A model generated the notes under the pieces. The model was given only the letters and a program-made list of their open reading frames with translations, made no database searches and was not told where the DNA came from. Source: Fimbriimonadaceae bacterium (lineage in GTDB: Bacteria > Armatimonadota > Fimbriimonadia > Fimbriimonadales > Fimbriimonadaceae). From it: DNA of 64,000 nt. Below are positions 1-9,200 of this stretch, one piece after another. Location of the stretch: contig JAIBBE010000177.1 in NCBI GenBank assembly GCA_019694835.1, positions 1 through 64,000 of the forward strand. Direction: 5' to 3'. Numbering within the stretch: the first letter of the stretch is position 1; each line of letters starts with the position of its first letter. Both the position numbers and the translations under genes were made by a program.

Positions 1-265
1 CCAGGACTTGGTATGCCAGCGACCTTCGCTGATCCATTTTCGTGACCTCCACAAAGCCTTTCACAGTCTAAGGACTGGAAAGGATGTCTTGGCACAACCT
101 GGAAAGGAAGCCGTGGCACAGGACACCTCCCAGGGGTTGAGGGTTTCGCCGCCTGCTCACAAAGACCGCAAGCCCCCTCTGCCCGAAAGGTAACCTGCGA
201 ACCAATGGCACGGTATCGCCATTTTTCTATGCCTCCACCCGCTCCCCCTACGGGTGGAGGCAATG
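1..265. other. No recognisable gene; 5' junction of a truncated RHS block
   Basis: I recognise no gene here. The short open frames lack family motifs and a good ribosome binding site. RHS-type protein similarity in the downstream gene begins only at about base 270, directly after the palindrome at 231-261, so this stretch looks like the boundary where the body of an RHS gene has been lost or replaced. The true 5' end may lie outside the window. Confidence 0.4.
231..261. repeat. Small palindromic repeat (GCCTCCACCC family)
   Basis: A perfect 10-base inverted repeat, GCCTCCACCC (231-240) and GGGTGGAGGC (252-261), with an 11-base spacer. The same theme recurs at 33008-33034, 33065-33090 and 35790-35814, always between genes, with arms of the form GCxTCCAyC. 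This copy sits exactly where RHS similarity starts. It could be a REP-like element, a terminator stem, or both. Confidence 0.75.
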
Positions 266-290
266 CTCAAGGCTTAACTCGTCGGGAGTC

Positions 291-1070
291 GTGCAGTCAT
301 CGTCGGTTTATGATGCCTATGGCAAAGAGACGAACAACGGTTCGCCCAGTGATCCCTTCGGCTACAACGCCCAATGGGGCTACTGGATGGATCGGGAAAC
401 AGGCATGTACCTATGCCAAGCACGTTGGTACGATCCGGTTACTGCGCGATGGGTGAATCGCGACCCGATTGGGTACGCGGGAGGGGCGAATCTTTATGGG
501 TATTGCGGCGGGGGGCCGGTTGGGGTAGCGGATCCGTCAGGACTCCGCGAAGCACTGGAGGCAGCTTCAGACTTTTTTAGTGGATGGGGAGACACGCTGA
601 CATTGGGAGGCACAAAGTACCTCAGAAAATGGGTAGGAGAAGCTGCCGGAGTTGGTGATGCCAACGAGATAATTGACTACGACTCAACTCTTTACGTCTT
701 AGGGGAGGTCGCCGGTACACTTAACGGTCTGTTTATGGGTGGCGCGGGCGGAATGAAAGCCGGTGCATATCGAGCTGGCTTGGAGTTCTCGCATTTCGTC
801 GCTAGGCGGACCCTGAAGCCGCTAGCAGAAAAGGGATTGGTAATAGCTAAGAAACTAATGGGTAAGTGCAAGTGGAACGGGAATTATGTGACTCCGATTT
901 TCCACTCGCGTACCGACCCATATCGATATCTAAAAGGCCAAACAAAGGCAACGAAGCGAACGTTACCACTTGTGCTTCGTGCCCCTCTTCGCGCACCATT
1001 CTGGCTGTCTGGTTCCATGGTTGGCGGCGGACTAGGAGCTGGTCATATGATCTGGGGGCGTGAGGAATGA
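291..1070 (+). CDS. RHS core 3' tip with variable C-terminal (toxin-like) domain, truncated
   Basis: Residues about 20-84 carry the conserved RHS-associated core (GYWMDRETGMYLCQARWYD, then NRDPIGYAGGANLYGYCG, ending at the DPSG boundary). RHS proteins switch to a variable C-terminal domain after this boundary. The next 175 residues begin with a common post-core linker (FFSGWGDTLTLGGTKY) and end in a basic domain I do not recognise; no catalytic motif is evident. The start used is GTG at 291. The frame stays open upstream to about base 261, but no signal peptide or YD-repeat body is present, so this is a displaced RHS tip, not a full-length gene. Its stop overlaps the next gene's start (ATGA at 1067-1070), coupling it to a SUKH-like candidate immunity gene. 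That pairing supports, but does not prove, a toxin role. Confidence 0.7.
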   Translation: MQSSSVYDAYGKETNNGSPSDPFGYNAQWGYWMDRETGMYLCQARWYDPVTARWVNRDPIGYAGGANLYGYCGGGPVGVADPSGLREALEAASDFFSGWGDTLTLGGTKYLRKWVGEAAGVGDANEIIDYDSTLYVLGEVAGTLNGLFMGGAGGMKAGAYRAGLEFSHFVARRTLKPLAEKGLVIAKKLMGKCKWNGNYVTPIFHSRTDPYRYLKGQTKATKRTLPLVLRAPLRAPFWLSGSMVGGGLGAGHMIWGREE

Positions 1071-1852
1071 AGTGGCCATTTGAACAAAGGGCCAATTCTC
1101 TAGACCGTGCCGAGCTGCTCTTCTTTGACGCTTTAATGGCACTTAACGACGCAAGGCTCACGGAATCTGTTGACACGGCCTTAAGTTCGCTACTAAAAAT
1201 CAGAAGAACCGGTGACGAGACAGTGTTCACGTGCCGCTCCAACCTCATTCGATCTGACTATACTGAGATTGAATTGTGTCAGATCGCAGGAATTAGGTAT
1301 GAGGTTCACGGCAGACAGTGCCTGGCGGAACTATGCTTGCGCAATGGAAGTTTCAGTTCCATCTTTTTTGGGCCAGACGGAAGAGACGCCTTTCTTGAAG
1401 GAGCCATCAAGAGCGGAAGGAGCTATCACATGCCGGACGTGACCTTTTCGAGACTCGATGAAGGCTGGCTAATTGATCACTTGATACCGATGAGGCTTCC
1501 AAATGAAGGTGTAACCGCCACGCAACCGTGTTCAGTAGAGGTGATTGAAGACCTTGAGTGGAGACTCGGAACCGCATTGCCGGTAAGCCTGAGAGAGTAC
1601 TTAGAACACCATGCCCTGTTTAGGGTTGGTCAAGTTTCCTTTGACGGTGGACTTCTTGCTCGTTACACCTTTCCTTGGGTGTCGGACTGCTTTGTGGTCG
1701 CTGATTGGAATAGCTTAGCCAGATACCTTCAGATCCAAAGCGGGGAAACAGCGAGTGCATTTGTCCTCTACGATCAGTTGTCGGCTTCAGAGAGCGTGTT
1801 TAACGAATCATTGGAACAGGCACTAGGTGCCTTACAATTGCTTGAAGAATGA
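1067..1852 (+). CDS. SUKH/SMI1-KNR4-like protein, candidate immunity protein
   Basis: 261 residues. About residues 155-255 resemble the SUKH (SMI1/KNR4) fold: an amphipathic helix with VIEDLEWRLGTALPVSLREYL, matching the family's pattern of an acidic helix, a xLGxxLPxxxxxYL segment and later short strands. SUKH proteins are well-known immunity proteins for RHS and other polymorphic toxins. The N-terminal 150 residues match nothing I know and may be a separate domain. Position supports the role: the start codon overlaps the stop of the RHS tip upstream (ATGA). Its own stop overlaps the start of the RHS fragment downstream (ATGA at 1849-1852). Base composition is AT-richer than the flanking RHS code, typical of an acquired immunity cassette. 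There is no signal peptide, so it is probably cytosolic. Confidence 0.6.
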   Translation: MKWPFEQRANSLDRAELLFFDALMALNDARLTESVDTALSSLLKIRRTGDETVFTCRSNLIRSDYTEIELCQIAGIRYEVHGRQCLAELCLRNGSFSSIFFGPDGRDAFLEGAIKSGRSYHMPDVTFSRLDEGWLIDHLIPMRLPNEGVTATQPCSVEVIEDLEWRLGTALPVSLREYLEHHALFRVGQVSFDGGLLARYTFPWVSDCFVVADWNSLARYLQIQSGETASAFVLYDQLSASESVFNESLEQALGALQLLEE

Positions 1853-2655
1853 GCGTTGTCATGGCGTTAAGCTCTTGCCTCGGTCGGCTTCACAATCAGG
1901 TTGTAGTCGACAGTTCTGGAGTAGGACTCGTAACCATGCTCTCGGCGGTGCAGACTTACACGGGAACGCAAGCGCAAACCATCGAGTACGACTATCACCA
2001 CGACGGCAGCCGCAGCGACATGTCGGCGACGGTCGGCGGGACGAACTATGCTTGGCATTACAACTACGATGGCCGTGGCCTCTGCAACCAGATGACCAGC
2101 CCAGCCGGGACGGTGAACTATTCGTATCAGGACAACGGCGCACTGGCGTCCCGGGAAATCCTGAACACGAGTTCGTCGGTCATTTCGCATACGAGTTACA
2201 CGTATAATGAGGTCGGGATGCTGGAGACGCTGACCAATAAGGAGTCGTCGAGCGGGGCCACGCGCTCCAGCTACGACCTTTCGGCCAGCAACAGCTACGA
2301 CGGCGTCTTCAACATGAAGGCGTGCGTCGCGTCGATCACAGGTCTGCAATCGCTCTCAGGGACTTTGGGATGGACCGTGGATTCCAAGGATCGGCTGACG
2401 GACGAAGCCGTTACAAGCGGCTCGCGCTCAAGCGGATCGGTGACGGGCACCAACGCCTACGACCTCGCCGCCAATCTCACGACCCTTCGCGGAACCAGCG
2501 GGATAACGCATAACTCGAACAACCAGATCACTCCATCGACGGGCCAATGGGCATACGACGGAATGGGTAATCCGACCAAGTTCCGTGGCCGCGACGGCTT
2601 GCTCGCGCGTAATTACGGCTGCCGGGTTAACGCGGGCTTCACCATCCTTGGGTAA
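1849..2655 (+). pseudogene. RHS/YD-repeat fragment, lacking both ends
   Basis: The first 35 residues are unrelated to RHS. From there the protein shows YD-type repeats (IEYDYHHDGSR, WHYNYDGRGL, NSYDGVFN, WAYDGMGNPTKFRGRDG). RHS similarity stops around residue 248 and the last 20 residues are out of family; no RHS core, DPxG boundary or tip follows. There is no secretion signal. It is most simply a remnant of an RHS gene body left behind when a new tip-immunity cassette was inserted or recombined. It may serve as recombination substrate. Expression as a stand-alone protein is doubtful although the frame is intact. Confidence 0.65.
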
Positions 2656-2664
2656 GGTACCGGC

Positions 2665-4269
2665 ATGAACCGGCGCGAGTTTCTGAAGGCTTCCGGCATC
2701 GTCCTCGGCGGCATGAGCCTGCCCTCACTCCTGCGCGGCAGTGCGTTCTCGCTCGACGATTTGCCACGGGACGCTCAGGGCAACCGATTTGCAGAGGGAG
2801 TCGTCTTCCATGACCGCATCGGAATCGGCAAGCGGTCCCCCGGCGATCGTGGAGTTGAGGGGGTCTGCGTCTCCAACGGACGCGAGGTCGTGAAAACCGA
2901 TCGCAACGGCAAGTGGCGGCTGCCGGTCGACGAGGACTCGATCCTCTTCGTCATTAAGCCCTCGGGATGGAAGGTTCCCGTCGGTCCGAGCCGTCTCCCC
3001 CACTTCTACTATGTTCACAAACCGAAGGGCTCACCTGAAACCAAGTACGCCGGCGTCATGCCGACCGGTGAGCTGCCGACGTCGATTGATTTTCCCTTGC
3101 AGCCCCAACAGGAATCGAGCCGGTTCCGAATGGTGCTCTTCGGCGATCCGCAGCCGCGCAATCAGAAGGAAGTGGATTACATTGCCCACGACGTGGTCGA
3201 GCAGGTGGCCCGAGATGCGGCCGCCATGGATGCCAAGTTCGGGCTGAGTTTGGGCGATGAAATGTTCGATGTGCTCTCGCTTTACGACAGTCTGAACGGG
3301 GCAATTGGGACGATTGGGCTGCCTTGGTACAACACCGTCGGGAACCACGATCTCAATTACGACTCGCCCGACAATGATCTTTCCACCGAGACTTTCCAGC
3401 GGGTGTTTGGCCCGACCTACTACGCCTTCGATTACGGCCAAGTGCACTTCATCGTGTTGAACGACGTGATGTATCACGGCCAGCAGGTCGGTGGCTACCA
3501 CGGCGAACTCACGACGGTTCAACTCGAGTTCGTCAAGAACGACCTCGCCCACGTCCCGAAGGATCGCCTCGTGGTGATCGCCTTGCACATTCCTCTGATC
3601 GATGTGAAGAATCGCGAAGCTCTCTATCGCTTGATCGAGGACCGGCCGTTCACGCTGTCCTTCTCGGCCCATACGCACGTGCAGGCGAACTACTTCCTGA
3701 CCGAAAAGGACGGCTGGAAGGGCAATGCGCCACACCATCACCTCAACCACGCCACTGTCTGCGGATCTTGGTGGCAAGGGGCACCCGATGAGCGCGGCAT
3801 TCCCCACGCGACGATGGCCGATGGCGTACCGAACGGCTATTCGATCGTCGAATTCGATGGGCCCAAGTATCGTGTTATGTTTCGTCCTGCGAGCCGACCC
3901 GAGGCAGACCAGATGGCAATCTGGCTTCCGGAAGAGCTCGAACGAGGCGAAACCGGCTCGACCGAGGTCATCGTGAACGTGTTTGCCGGTTCCGAACGTT
4001 CGCTCGTCGAAATGCGAGTCAGCGATGGCGAGTGGGTTCGTATGGCGCAGTTCGAAGGGAAGGACCCGTACTTCCTCAAGCTCAAGGAGCTCGAGGCCAG
4101 CCCAACGCCTCCCCCTGGCCTCAAATTGCCGGGCGCGGCGACGACGAAACATCTCTGGAAGGGCAGCCTTCCGAAGTATCTGCCGAAAGGGGTCCATGCC
4201 GTCGAGGTTCGGACGGTGGACATGTACGGCCAAACCTTCGTCGATCGGCGGATATTGCGGGTCGTATGA
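2665..4269 (+). CDS. Tat-exported calcineurin-like metallophosphoesterase
   Basis: 534 residues. The N-terminus is a twin-arginine signal (MNRREFLKASG followed by a hydrophobic run), so the enzyme is exported folded. A beta-rich N-terminal region is followed by a calcineurin-type phosphoesterase domain from about residue 155. It has the five metal-binding motifs in order: FGDPQ, LGDEMFD, GNHD, a histidine in ALHIP, and SAHTHVQ. About 150 C-terminal residues form a further beta-rich domain, as in proteins annotated calcineurin-like phosphoesterase C-terminal domain. The substrate cannot be told from sequence; periplasmic phosphodiesters or nucleotides are typical. It stands alone before glmS, 44 bases upstream. 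Confidence 0.85.
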   Translation: MNRREFLKASGIVLGGMSLPSLLRGSAFSLDDLPRDAQGNRFAEGVVFHDRIGIGKRSPGDRGVEGVCVSNGREVVKTDRNGKWRLPVDEDSILFVIKPSGWKVPVGPSRLPHFYYVHKPKGSPETKYAGVMPTGELPTSIDFPLQPQQESSRFRMVLFGDPQPRNQKEVDYIAHDVVEQVARDAAAMDAKFGLSLGDEMFDVLSLYDSLNGAIGTIGLPWYNTVGNHDLNYDSPDNDLSTETFQRVFGPTYYAFDYGQVHFIVLNDVMYHGQQVGGYHGELTTVQLEFVKNDLAHVPKDRLVVIALHIPLIDVKNREALYRLIEDRPFTLSFSAHTHVQANYFLTEKDGWKGNAPHHHLNHATVCGSWWQGAPDERGIPHATMADGVPNGYSIVEFDGPKYRVMFRPASRPEADQMAIWLPEELERGETGSTEVIVNVFAGSERSLVEMRVSDGEWVRMAQFEGKDPYFLKLKELEASPTPPPGLKLPGAATTKHLWKGSLPKYLPKGVHAVEVRTVDMYGQTFVDRRILRVV

Positions 4270-4313
4270 GGGCGTCCCACGCCACTCTCGGGGATGGCGG
4301 GTACCCTCGGGGG

Positions 4314-6143
4314 GTGTGTGGGATTGCCGGATATGTGGGGCCTCGCGGGTCGGTTGAGGTCGTCTTTGATCAGTTGAAGCGGCTGGAATACCGAGGATAC
4401 GACAGCGCGGGCATCGCCTATCTCAACGGCATCGATATCAAAGTCCTCAAGCGCGCGGGCAAACTCTCAGCCCTTGGCGAGATGCTCGGAGACGTGCCGA
4501 CCGACACCCACCTTGCCATCGCCCACTCCCGCTGGGCCACTCATGGTGCGCCGACGGATGAGAACGCGCACCCGCACTACGACCAGTTCGAACAGGTTGC
4601 TATCATCCACAACGGCATCATCGAGAATTACCTCGAACTCAAGGATGAACTTGCCCGAGCCGGACATGTTTTCCAGAGCGAAACAGATACCGAAGTTGCC
4701 GCCCATGTGATCGGCCAGGAATATGCAAAGGGGGTTCCACTCGAAGAAGCGGTTCGCCTGGGGGTCAAACGGCTGCGAGGGGCTTATGCGCTGGTAGTCA
4801 TCAGCAAGAAGGAGCGCGAGAAGATCGTGGCCGCGCGCAACGCGAGCCCTCTGGTTCTTGGTCTCGGCCAAGGCGAGAACATGCTGGCCAGCGACATTCC
4901 CGCGCTCTTGCCCTACACGCGCGACGTACTGATCCTCGAAGACGACCGCATTGCCGTCCTCACCCGCGAAGGCATCCGCATCCTCACCCTCGACGGCCAG
5001 GAAGAGAAGACCGAGCCGATGCACATCGAATGGGATATCGCGGCGGCGGAAAAAGCGGGTTACGATCACTTCATGCTCAAGGAAATCCACGAGCAGCCCG
5101 ACGTGATCACTCAGTGCCTGGCCGGGCGCGTCGACGAGCGCAACGTGATTCGATTCGAGCAGATCTTCTCCGAGCACGTGTGGAACGAGGTCGACCGGGT
5201 GAACATCATCGCCTGCGGCACGGCGTACCACGCCGGCCTGATGGGCAAGTACATGTTCGAAAAGCTCCTGCGCTTGCCGACTGATGTCTTTCACAGCAGC
5301 GAGTTCCGCTACGGAGACCCTGTCCTGTCGCCCAAATCGCTGGCGATCTTCATCTCGCAGTCCGGCGAGACGGCCGACTCCTTGGCTGCTCTTCGTCTTT
5401 GCAAAGCCCGTCGCATCCGAACGCTCGGCATCGTCAACGTGATCGGGTCGAGCATCGCCCGCGAATGCGACCGCACCCTGTTCACCCAGGCCGGACCCGA
5501 AATCAGTGTGGCGAGCACGAAGGCGTACACGGCTCAGACCCTTGTGCTGACTCTGCTCGCGCTCTACATCGCTCAAGTCAAGGAAATGCCTGGGGTGCGC
5601 CCCGCCGAGTGTGTGAAAGCCCTGCGTGGCTTGAGAGAGAAAGCGGTCAAGGTATTGGAGCTCGAACCGAAGGTCATTGCGCTGGCCGAAAAGTTCAAGG
5701 ATACGCCGCTGTTCTTCTACTTGGGACGGGGAGCGGACGCTCACGTCGCGTTAGAGGCTGCATTGAAGATGAAGGAGATCGCTTACATCCCGACCCAGGA
5801 ATCGCCCGCAGGCGAGATGAAGCACGGGCCGCTGGCGCTGGTCACGGAAGGAGTCGTTGCGGTCTTCGGGGCCACTGACGCGACCCTGAGAGACAAACTC
5901 GTAAGCAACATCCGCGAGACGCAGGCTCGCAAAGGCACCGTCATCGCCATCACGACCGAAGAGGACACGATTGTCGAACAAGCGGCGGATCACACGCTCA
6001 AGATTCCGGGCACTGGGTTTGATTTCGTCGATGCCCTGCTGTCAGTAGTCCCGCTCCAGTTGCTGGCGTATCACATCGCACGTCTGAATGGATGTGAAAT
6101 CGACCAGCCGCGAAACCTCGCCAAGTCCGTTACCGTGGAGTAG
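4314..6143 (+). CDS. glmS: Glutamine--fructose-6-phosphate aminotransferase (isomerizing)
   Basis: Makes glucosamine-6-phosphate from fructose-6-phosphate and glutamine, the first step to UDP-GlcNAc for peptidoglycan. The start is GTG at 4314, giving MCGIAGYVG. The N-terminal catalytic cysteine must be residue 2 after Met removal, which fixes the start although the frame is open further upstream. The resulting 609 residues match the family length. Visible features: glutaminase domain (RGYDSAG, HSRWATHG, ENAHPH), then two SIS sugar-isomerase domains (ACGTAYHAG, SQSGETADSLAALR, STKAYTAQ) and the conserved C-terminal DQPRNLAKSVTVE. The DinB-like gene starts one base after the stop. I saw no glmS ribozyme upstream; only 44 bases separate it from the phosphoesterase gene. 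Confidence 0.97.
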   Translation: MCGIAGYVGPRGSVEVVFDQLKRLEYRGYDSAGIAYLNGIDIKVLKRAGKLSALGEMLGDVPTDTHLAIAHSRWATHGAPTDENAHPHYDQFEQVAIIHNGIIENYLELKDELARAGHVFQSETDTEVAAHVIGQEYAKGVPLEEAVRLGVKRLRGAYALVVISKKEREKIVAARNASPLVLGLGQGENMLASDIPALLPYTRDVLILEDDRIAVLTREGIRILTLDGQEEKTEPMHIEWDIAAAEKAGYDHFMLKEIHEQPDVITQCLAGRVDERNVIRFEQIFSEHVWNEVDRVNIIACGTAYHAGLMGKYMFEKLLRLPTDVFHSSEFRYGDPVLSPKSLAIFISQSGETADSLAALRLCKARRIRTLGIVNVIGSSIARECDRTLFTQAGPEISVASTKAYTAQTLVLTLLALYIAQVKEMPGVRPAECVKALRGLREKAVKVLELEPKVIALAEKFKDTPLFFYLGRGADAHVALEAALKMKEIAYIPTQESPAGEMKHGPLALVTEGVVAVFGATDATLRDKLVSNIRETQARKGTVIAITTEEDTIVEQAADHTLKIPGTGFDFVDALLSVVPLQLLAYHIARLNGCEIDQPRNLAKSVTVE

Positions 6144-6144
6144 G

Positions 6145-6612
6145 ATGCTCAGCCCGTACATCTTCATTGGCCTGGAGAAGAACCGAGACCTCTTCGGTTT
6201 GCTGCTCGAAAACGTGTCGCCAGACCACTTGGACGACTCGACCGGAGCGGGCAGGTTCAGTGTCCGGGAGGCGTTTGCTCACTGGGCAGATTGGGAGGAG
6301 GTTCATCTCGGCCGAGTTCTCGCTGCAAAGGCTGAGGACGGCGTGCGGGTTCCCGACATCGACGAAGGTCAGCGCGTGTTTGATCGAACTTATCGAGAAT
6401 GGTCGACCGACCACATCCGCTCACTTTTCCTCGATGGCCGCCGCGTGTTGATCCGTACTCTGCATGACTTGTCGGACGAAGAACTTGGCAGGCGTTTTGA
6501 GCACAGTCGCTTCGGCCTGCTCACGATCGCGGACTACGCCGGCCACATCCTCGGGCACGACGCTTATCACGCCGAGCAGTTGACGCGATATGCTCTCGAG
6601 CTTCGGGCGTAA
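6145..6612 (+). CDS. DinB/DUF664-type four-helix protein
   Basis: 155 residues from ATG 6145, one base after the glmS stop, so probably co-translated with it. The sequence is helical, with histidines placed as in DinB/YfiT metal-binding four-helix bundles: AFAHWADWEEVHLGR near residue 48 and a C-terminal GHILGHDAYHAEQL. Members bind a divalent metal through three histidines; some are thiol S-transferases, most have unknown substrates. An upstream in-frame ATG at 6088 lies inside glmS and is unlikely to be used. The specific function is unknown. Confidence 0.75.
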   Translation: MLSPYIFIGLEKNRDLFGLLLENVSPDHLDDSTGAGRFSVREAFAHWADWEEVHLGRVLAAKAEDGVRVPDIDEGQRVFDRTYREWSTDHIRSLFLDGRRVLIRTLHDLSDEELGRRFEHSRFGLLTIADYAGHILGHDAYHAEQLTRYALELRA

Positions 6613-6623
6613 AATGCAATTCA

Positions 6624-8129
6624 ATGCACGAGCGATTCGATTTCCTGGTCGTTGGCAGCGGGCTCGCGGGATTGACCTTTGCCCTCAAGGCCGCCGAGCA
6701 CGGGCGCGTGGCGGTCATTACCAAGGCCGAGATTCACGAATCGAACACGACGTACGCTCAAGGCGGTATCGCGGCGGCTGTAGGCGAGAGCGACTCGTGG
6801 GAGCTTCACGAGGAAGACACCCTCATTGCAGGTGCGGGACTGTGTGACCGCGATGCCGTCCGGTTCCTGGTTCAGCAAGCGCCCTCGGCCATCGAGTGGC
6901 TGGTCGAACTTGGGGCGCGCTTCGACTCTCACGAAGGCATCCTTGCCCTGGGCAGGGAAGGCGGGCACTCGCGCCACCGCATCGTACACCACGCCGATAA
7001 GACCGGTTGGGAGATCGAACGGGCGGTCGCAGAGGCGGTGCGCAAGAACAAGTCCATCGCCGTCTTCGAGAACACGTTCGTCACCGACCTGATCCTAGAG
7101 GGCGGCCGTTGCGTCGGCCTCGCATCGCTTTCGCCCGACATCGGTCCGCGAACCTTCTCGGCACGGGGGGTGATGCTCGCGACCGGAGGTTGTGGTCGGC
7201 TCTACCAGCACACCACCAATCCGCGCGTCGCGACCGGTGACGGCATCGCCTTGGCCTCGGCTGCCGGCGCGGCGATTGCGAACATGGAGTTCATGCAGTT
7301 CCATCCGACGACGCTTTACCACCCCCAAATGCGGTCGTTCCTCATCACGGAAGCTGTGCGCGGGGCTGGGGGCTTGCTGAGAAACCACTTGGGTACCCGG
7401 TTCATGTACGACTACGATCCGCGCCTCGAACTCGCGCCTCGCGATGTGGTAGCACGCGCGATCGTCGCCGAGATGAAGAAGTTGCAGACGTGGTGCGTTT
7501 ACCTCGACGTCACCCACCTCAAGCCGGAGGACCTCGAAGAAGAATTCCCGACGATCTGGGAGAAGCTTCACTCCATCGGGATCGACATCTACAAGGACTG
7601 GATTCCCGTCGTGCCTGCGCAGCACTACTCCTGCGGCGGCGTGACGACGAACCTTCAAGCCCAAACCAGCATCCCCGGCCTCTACGCGGCGGGTGAAGTC
7701 GCCAACACGGGGGTGCACGGGGCGAATCGCCTCGCCAGCAACAGTCTGCTCGAAGCCCTGGTCTTCGCCCGCTCGGCGGCCGACCAGGTGACCCAAGAGC
7801 CGGCGCCTGACCTGCCCACGCCAGGCTTCGTCGAGCCCAAGTCCATTCCCGAGAACGACGCAATTCGGATACGTCGCAGCATGGAGAAGGTCATGACCGA
7901 AAACGTCGGCATCGTGCGTACGAACGCAGGGCTCGCGGAGGCTCGAGACAAGATCGCGGCCCTCCATTCCGAATTTGACCGCCTGCTGGCCGCACCATTC
8001 TCGACCTACTCGCGCGAAACGGAGAACCTGCTCGTCACCGCACGATACGTGGTAGATGGGGCGATAGCGCGAAAGGCAAACGTCGGCCTCCACTACAACG
8101 TCGACCTGGAAGTAGACTCGACGGGATGA
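6624..8129 (+). CDS. nadB: L-aspartate oxidase
   Basis: Oxidises L-aspartate to iminoaspartate, the first committed step of de novo NAD synthesis. Residues 7-17 form the FAD-binding motif (VVGSGLAGLTF). The family signature SNTTYAQGGIAAA follows at about 40, then GREGGHSRHRIVHHADKTG with active-site residues, and HGANRLASNSLLEALVF near the C-terminal end of the FAD domain. At 501 residues it is somewhat shorter than the E. coli enzyme (540), the missing part being in the C-terminal helical domain, a common variation. nadA and nadC are not nearby. Its stop overlaps the start of the next gene (ATGA). Confidence 0.95.
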   Translation: MHERFDFLVVGSGLAGLTFALKAAEHGRVAVITKAEIHESNTTYAQGGIAAAVGESDSWELHEEDTLIAGAGLCDRDAVRFLVQQAPSAIEWLVELGARFDSHEGILALGREGGHSRHRIVHHADKTGWEIERAVAEAVRKNKSIAVFENTFVTDLILEGGRCVGLASLSPDIGPRTFSARGVMLATGGCGRLYQHTTNPRVATGDGIALASAAGAAIANMEFMQFHPTTLYHPQMRSFLITEAVRGAGGLLRNHLGTRFMYDYDPRLELAPRDVVARAIVAEMKKLQTWCVYLDVTHLKPEDLEEEFPTIWEKLHSIGIDIYKDWIPVVPAQHYSCGGVTTNLQAQTSIPGLYAAGEVANTGVHGANRLASNSLLEALVFARSAADQVTQEPAPDLPTPGFVEPKSIPENDAIRIRRSMEKVMTENVGIVRTNAGLAEARDKIAALHSEFDRLLAAPFSTYSRETENLLVTARYVVDGAIARKANVGLHYNVDLEVDSTG

Positions 8130-9190
8130 AAGCCCTCATCCTCGCCGGCGGCACGGGTTCGCGGCTGCGTCCGATTACGTTCTCGATGGCCAAGCAACTT
8201 GTGCCGGTCGCCAACAAGCCGGTGATCGAGTACGGGATCGAGTCGATTGCGGCGGCGGGGATTAAGGAGTTCGGGATCATCACCGGCGACACCGGACCCG
8301 CCGTCGAAGCCGCAGTCGGAGACGGTTCGCGTTGGGGAATCCAGATCACCTATATCCCCCAGGATGCCCCCCTCGGCCTCGCCCATGCCGTCAAGACCGC
8401 CCATCCGTACCTTGGCGACGATGATTTCATCATGTATTTGGGCGACAACCTAATCAAATCCAGCGTCAAAGGCCTTATCGACGAATTCGAAACCCACCGC
8501 CCTGCCGCCACCATCCTTCTGACTCCGGTGCCCAATCCATCTTCATTCGGGGTCGCCGAGATGACGAATGGACACGTGACGCGGCTCGAAGAGAAACCCG
8601 CCAACCCACGTTCGAATCTGGCCCTGGTTGGGGTCTATCTCTTCGACAAACGGATTCATGGCTCGATCGCACGCCTTCAGCCCAGCCCGCGCGGCGAGTA
8701 CGAGATTACCGACGCGATTCAGGGGTTGATCGATGGTGGACTGACGGTTCGAAGCCACATCGTCGAAGGCTGGTGGAAGGACACCGGCACGGTCGAGGCC
8801 ATGCTCGACGCCAACCGCTTGATCCTCGAAGATCTGGAGGCAAACAACGAGGGCGAAGTTGACTCGGCGTCGCGTCTGGAAGGTAGGGTCAAGATCGGCC
8901 TGGGAAGCCGCATCGTGAACAGCATCGTCCGCGGCCCCGCGATTATCGGCGAGGGCTGTTTGATCGAAAACAGCTTCATCGGTCCCTTCAGCGCTATTGA
9001 CTCGGGCACGAGCATCGTCGGCAGCGAGATCGAGTACTCGATCGTACTGGCCGAGTGCCGCATCGAAAGCGCTCCTGCCCGGATTGAGAGTTCGCTGATC
9101 GGTCGGGGCGCAGTGGTCACGCGTTCGACCTCGGGTCCGAAGGCGTTAAGGTTGGTGCTGGGCGATTCGAGCGCCGTGAGTTTGCCTTAG
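8126..9190 (+). CDS. rmlA: Glucose-1-phosphate thymidylyltransferase, long form
   Basis: 354 residues. The N-terminal nucleotidyltransferase domain has the activation motif GGTGSRLRPITFSMAKQLVPV, substrate-binding YGIESI, and LGDN with the metal-binding aspartate. The C-terminal third has hexapeptide-like beta-helix repeats (GSRIVNSIVRGPAIIGEGCLIENS), which distinguishes this long actinobacterial/archaeal form from the 290-residue E. coli RmlA. It makes dTDP-glucose, or a similar nucleotide sugar, for surface polysaccharides. The gene overlaps nadB by four bases, and galE lies two genes on, so nucleotide-sugar supply is a common theme. rmlB, rmlC and rmlD are not in the window. Confidence 0.85.
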   Translation: MKALILAGGTGSRLRPITFSMAKQLVPVANKPVIEYGIESIAAAGIKEFGIITGDTGPAVEAAVGDGSRWGIQITYIPQDAPLGLAHAVKTAHPYLGDDDFIMYLGDNLIKSSVKGLIDEFETHRPAATILLTPVPNPSSFGVAEMTNGHVTRLEEKPANPRSNLALVGVYLFDKRIHGSIARLQPSPRGEYEITDAIQGLIDGGLTVRSHIVEGWWKDTGTVEAMLDANRLILEDLEANNEGEVDSASRLEGRVKIGLGSRIVNSIVRGPAIIGEGCLIENSFIGPFSAIDSGTSIVGSEIEYSIVLAECRIESAPARIESSLIGRGAVVTRSTSGPKALRLVLGDSSAVSLP

Positions 9191-9200
9191 TGACATCGTG

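Noticed and set aside
1..2655. Prophage or integrative element boundary
   Set aside because: No integrase, attachment repeat or tRNA junction is visible; RHS tip exchange explains the block.
3031..4233. 400-residue open frame on the minus strand
   Set aside because: It lies wholly opposite the metallophosphoesterase gene, whose motifs are intact; it shows no family features.
4032..4313. N-terminal extension of GlmS
   Set aside because: The frame is open, but the catalytic cysteine must follow the initiator Met, so translation begins at GTG 4314.
4270..4313. glmS ribozyme
   Set aside because: The gap to the preceding gene is only 44 bases, too short for the ribozyme, and its conserved core is not seen.
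4467..5744. 425-residue open frame on the minus strand
   Set aside because: It is antisense to glmS and has no start signal or domain.
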